Part shown: positions 59,749 to 64,000 of the stretch, piece after piece
How positions within the stretch are numbered: the first letter of the stretch is position 1
How the letters are laid out: each line of letters begins with the position of its first letter
Origin: Solen grandis
Taxonomy: Eukaryota > Mollusca > Bivalvia > Adapedonta > Solenidae
Length of the DNA stretch: 64,000 nucleotides
Direction: 5' to 3'
Assembly (NCBI GenBank): GCA_021229015.1
Contig: CM037787.1
Coordinates: forward strand, 35,725,874-35,789,873
Translations under genes and position numbers: made by a program
Notes under the pieces: generated by a model
Told to the model about the DNA's origin: nothing
Databases searched by the model: none
The model's input: only the letters and a program-made list of their open reading frames with translations

Positions 59749-62099
59749 AGTTGGTGTTCTATAACAGTGTTGGTGTTCTATACCAGTGTTGGTGTTATAT
59801 ACCAGTGCTGGTGTTATATACAAGTGTTGGTGTTATATACCAGTACTGGTGTTATATATTAGTGTTGGTAATATATATCAGTGTTGGTGTTGTATATTTT
59901 TGTTGGTGTTATATACCACTGTTGGTGTTATATACCAGTGTTGGTGTTATATACCAGTGTTGGTGTTATATATTAGTGTTGGTGTTATATACCAGTGTTG
60001 GTGTTATATATTAGTGTTGGTGTTATATACCAGTATTGGTGTTTTATATCAGTGTTGGTGTTATATATTAGTATTGGTGTTATATACCAGTGTTGGTGTT
60101 ATATATTAGTGTTGGTGTTATATACCAGTGTTTGTGTTATATACCAGTATTGGTGTTATATACCAGTGTTGGTGTTATATACCAGTATTGGTGTTATATA
60201 CCATCTTGGTGTTATATACCAGTATTGGTGTTATATATTAGTGTTGGTGTTATATACCAGTGTTGGTGTTATATATTAGTGTTGGTGTTATATACCAGTG
60301 TTGGTGTTATATACCAGTGTTGGTGTTATATACCAGTGTTGGTGTTTTATATCAGTGTTGGTGTTATATACCAGTATTGGTGTTTTATATCAGTGTTGGT
60401 GTTATATACCAGTGTTGGTGTTTTATATCAGTGTTGGTGTTATATATCAGTGTTGGTGTTATATACCAGTGTTGATGTTATATACCAGTGTTGGTGTAAT
60501 ATATTGGTGTTTGTGTTATATACCAGTGTTGGTGTTATATATTAGTGTTGGTGTTATATACCAGTGTTGGTGTTATATATTAGTGTTGGTGTTATATACC
60601 AGTGTTGGTGTTATATATTAGTGTTGGTGTTATATACCAGTGTTGGTGTTATATATTAGTGTTGGTGTTATATACCAGTGTTGGTGTTATATATTAGTGT
60701 TGGTGTTATATACCAGTGTTGGTGTTATATATTAGTGTTGGTGTTATATACCAGTGTTGGTGTTAAATACCAGTGTTGGTGTTATATACCAGTGTTGGTG
60801 TTATATACCAGTGTTGGTGTTATATACAAGTATTTATGTACTAGTGTTGGTGTAATATACCAGTGTTATAAGTGTCAGTGTTATATACCAGTGTTGGTGT
60901 TTTAAACCAGTGTTGGTGTTAGAAACCAGTGTTGGTGTTTTATACAAGTATTGGTCTTATGTACTATGTTGGTTTAAACCAGTGTTGGTGTTATATACCA
61001 GTGTTGGTGTTATATACCAGTGTTGATGTTATATACAAGTATTTATGTACTAGTGTTGGTGTAATATACCAGTGTTAGTGTTATAAGTGTCAGTGTTATA
61101 TACCAGTGTTGGTGTTATAAACCAGTGTTGGTGTTAGAAACCAGTGTTGGTGTTTATACAAGTATTGGTTTATGTACTAGTGGTGGTGTTATATACCAGT
61201 ATACCAGTGTTGGTATTATATACCAGTGTTGGTGTTATATACCAGTGTTGGTGTTATATACCAGTGTTGATGTTATATACAAGTATTGGTATTATGTACT
61301 AGTGTTGGTGTAATATACCAGTGTTATAAGTGTCAGTGTTATATACCAGTGTTGGTGTTTTAAACCAGTGTTGGTGTTAGAAACCAGTGTTGGTGTTATA
61401 TACAAGTATTGGTATTATGTACTAGTGGTGGTGTTATATACCAGTGTTGGTGTTATATACGAGTTTTGGTGTTTTAAACCAGTGTTGGTGTTATATACCA
61501 ATGTTGGTGTTATATACTAGTGTTGATGTTATATACCAGTGTTGATGTTATATACAAGTATTGGTATTATGTACTAGTGGTGGTGTTATATACCAGTGTT
61601 ATAAGTGTCCGTGTTATATACCAGTGTTGGTATTATATACCAGTGTTGGTGTTATATACCAGTGTTGGTGTTATATACCAGTGTTGATGTTATATACAAG
61701 TTTTGGTGTTTTAAACCAGTGTTGGTGTTATATACCAATGTTGGTGTTATATACTAGTGTTGCTGTTATATACAAGTATTGGTGTTATAAAACAGTGTTA
61801 GTGTTACATACTAGTGTTGGTGTTATTTAACAGTCTTGGTGTTATTTACCAGTCTTGGTGTTATATTCTAGTTGTATATACTATTATTGGTGTTATATAC
61901 CAGTTTGTTGTTATATATCAGTACTAGTATTGGTGTTATTAACCAGTCTTTGTGTTACATACTAGTGTTATATACCAGTGTTGGTGTCATATACTAGTGA
62001 TATATACCAGTCTTGGTGTTACATACCACTGTTGTTGTCATATATCAGTGCTGGTGTTTTATGCTAGTGTTGGTATCATATACTCGTGTTGGTGTCATA
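59749..62099 (+). repeat. 2.35-kb minisatellite, 19-bp unit GTTGGTGTTATATACCAGT
   Basis: About 124 tandem units with common variants (ACCAGT, ATTAGT, ACAAGT, TTATATC). In roughly 60.2-60.75 kb, ACCAGTG and ATTAGTG units alternate, making a 38-bp dimer. From 60.8 to 61.8 kb there is a longer period of about 210-270 bp. Because 19 is not a multiple of three, the repeat is open in several frames and yields long VLVLYTSVGVIYQCWCYIP-like artefacts. Divergence rises toward the right end, after about 61.8 kb. Confidence 0.97.
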
Positions 62100-64000
62100 A
62101 ATTGACTAGATCTAAATGTTGACCATATTTCAGATTCACACATATTATAGAGTTTACGTATTTTAGATAAGCATTGATTATTTTGTACTTCACTTTAAAC
62201 AGATGCTAGTAAACATAAACAATCCTTTGAAAACAAATGTAAGATACAATAATTGATGACTAGACTTGTAGAGTAGTTATTTAACAATAGTGTTAAGATG
62301 GTGGTGTGTGTATCGAGTGTCATCAACCAGCTTTAAACTAGACCATCCCCGGAAGAAAATTCCTGTGCAAACGGGAAGTTCGTTCGGTCAAGTTTCACCT
62401 TGTTACTATGAGTCCTTCCAGTACTTGTAATATAGTTATTATTTGTTACAAATACATACTGAACTATAAAGATATTACTGAATACGATGGATACCCCCGC
62501 AATACCAGTCAAGTTTCACTGAAGTACCGTGCGTGACGTAACGCGACGGGATGAGACAGATCGCGATGTGCAACCGACTAGAATTGCGGGCGTAAAGCAG
62601 TATAATTAATTAGAACATATGATGTCAAAGGTCAAGGGCACAAGACGCTTTTTCTGATGAGATATACATTTTTGTGTATCGGGATACTCCATAAAACTTT
62701 GAAAATTTATCAAGAAAAGCTGGACATTTTGCTGTACATGTGTATGAAAAAGTGTGTATAAAATATCGTTTATATTATCAATTTTCGTGAAATGCATGGA
62801 AAGCGAGGAGGTAACATTGATACTAGTATTTTTTCTTAAAATATTCATTTTTTCATCGGCGCTAAGTTTCATCTGTTTACAATGAAAACAGAATTCATAC
62901 ATGTGTTATTATATGACAGAACGTTTTGATATTTCAAATCAAAACAGTTAAATGTTAAATTATAAGCAAATAATAAATCAAATCAGTGTTTCAGTCTTAT
63001 TCTTTATCTTATTTATTTAGTTTTTGAACTAAATGGGGACAATTTTCACGTTTATTTCAGTACAATTGAGTTAAGTCGAAACTGTAGAGAAAAAAGACAG
63101 TAAGCAGGAGGAAATCGCCATTTGGAGATATTTCGAATCATGACTGGCTGGAACTTCCAGCGATAGCCAACAATATATGGAAAAAATCATAGCTATGTAT
63201 GGCATGGTAAATGTTGTAGGTTAGGGTCCCAGCGGAGTACCGTTTTTAACTTTTTATTTTTTTATTATTTTTTTTTTTTTTACTTTTTAAATTACTTTTG
63301 CAATATAAGACATCATATTTTTGTCATAATGAAAATCATTAATTTAAGTATATGCAGTAAAGCTCACTTATAACGAACACGGATAAAACAAAAAAGCTTA
63401 ATACAAAATAAAAATAATTCCCCGACTACTTCCTTCATTATTTCTATGGACCCCCCATCCGCTTTAGATAGAACCGGGTATAGCGAAAAATCGGCCGGGA
63501 CAAAAGAATTTGCATGTCCATATACTTAAGTTTACCTGTAAAAATGGTTCGGTTTACAGAAAATAGCCCGTCATTGTCATAATTTGACAAGTGTTCACAA
63601 ACACAGGGATCCTTGTTGCTTTAATGGCTATCACATCACCCTACTATATGTACGTCTATGTGTAAGTATGCTATTGATATCAGTTTAAGCCAGCAGAAAT
63701 TAAGGCAGTATTGTGTGAGTAACAAAGGCATGTCACGTATTATATTCTTATTACCCTAACCTACAATTAAATCAGTTTGAGTATTTCTTGTCGCATTTAT
63801 AATCCTCGCGTCCTTGATATTGCCAAGGCCATATCAAAACGTATAGTCCGTCGAGAAGGGTGAAAAGAAAGGCCATATCACTTGAGAAAAAATGTGAAAG
63901 TTTAAATAGAATTAAAAAAAAGAGAGAAGAAAGTTGAAATCGCCAATGACTTCTTTAAAAGTTCTTCATATATATATATATATATACATGTATACATGTA
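62100..64000. other. No gene seen
   Basis: AT-rich DNA. A short segment at 63355-63500 (CACTTATAACGAACACGGAT and ACCGGGTATAGCGAAAAATC) resembles a degraded interspersed repeat, and (AT)n begins near 63970. The 98-aa minus frame at 62606-62902 has no recognisable domain. Confidence 0.5.

Noticed and set aside
59677..61830. Several 60-151 aa open frames encoding VLVLYTSVGVIYQCW-like repeat proteins
   Set aside because: They are all readings of the 19-bp minisatellite in successive frames. A period not divisible by three and without stops produces them automatically.
59749..62099. CRISPR-like repetition
   Set aside because: The repeats are contiguous with no unique spacers, and the genome is eukaryotic.

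Overview
This is a window of an animal nuclear genome, most likely a bivalve mollusc. The evidence is long AT-rich introns with GT/AG boundaries, a Nodal-type TGF-beta ligand, an M1 aminopeptidase, CARD-like helical proteins, several tRNA-derived SINE families, and abundant MITEs and microsatellites. The repeats resemble those of venerid clams, but the species is an inference from remembered repeat style, not a search result. There are no prokaryotic genes, operons or CRISPR arrays. Most open frames are chance frames in AT-rich or repetitive DNA; the real exons are short and were assembled here by splice phase.

Layout: (1) 1-9.84 kb, + strand: the last seven exons and 3' UTR of an M1 (gluzincin) aminopeptidase, about 245 C-terminal residues, with all splice phases consistent. 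Its introns hold a 665-bp near-perfect palindromic element, a piggyBac-like MITE and SINE pieces. (2) 9.84-25.1 kb: intergenic, with two more MITE copies, a degenerate tandem repeat and a 100-N assembly gap. (3) 25.1-26.7 kb, - strand: a two-exon nodal homologue (signal peptide, prodomain, RRKR cleavage site, seven-cysteine knot) in which two apparent single-base deletions interrupt the prodomain frame. (4) 26.8-42.2 kb: upstream DNA with a 316-bp segment directly duplicated 2.13 kb apart plus a third fragment, two poly-G runs of 26 and 28 bases, a LINE reverse-transcriptase relic, and many simple repeats. (5) 42.2-44.4 kb, - strand: a small three-exon coiled-coil gene of unknown function. A half-CARD exon sits in its last intron and is cut short by a SINE tail. 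(6) 44.6-45.5 kb: a mariner-like transposase relic and a tandem array carrying TCAAGGTCA motifs. (7) 45.5-53.3 kb: repeats only. (8) 53.3-58.6 kb, - strand: a four-exon gene for a coiled-coil plus CARD-like protein of about 470 aa, paralogous to the half-CARD at 42.6 kb. (9) 59.7-62.1 kb: a 2.35-kb minisatellite with a 19-bp unit and higher-order structure. (10) 62.1-64 kb: no gene seen.

The genes do not form a pathway. Joint points of interest are the local duplication of the CARD-like sequence, and the recurrence of single-base deletions in otherwise intact exons of two unrelated genes. The latter suggests uncorrected assembly indels as much as real pseudogenisation.
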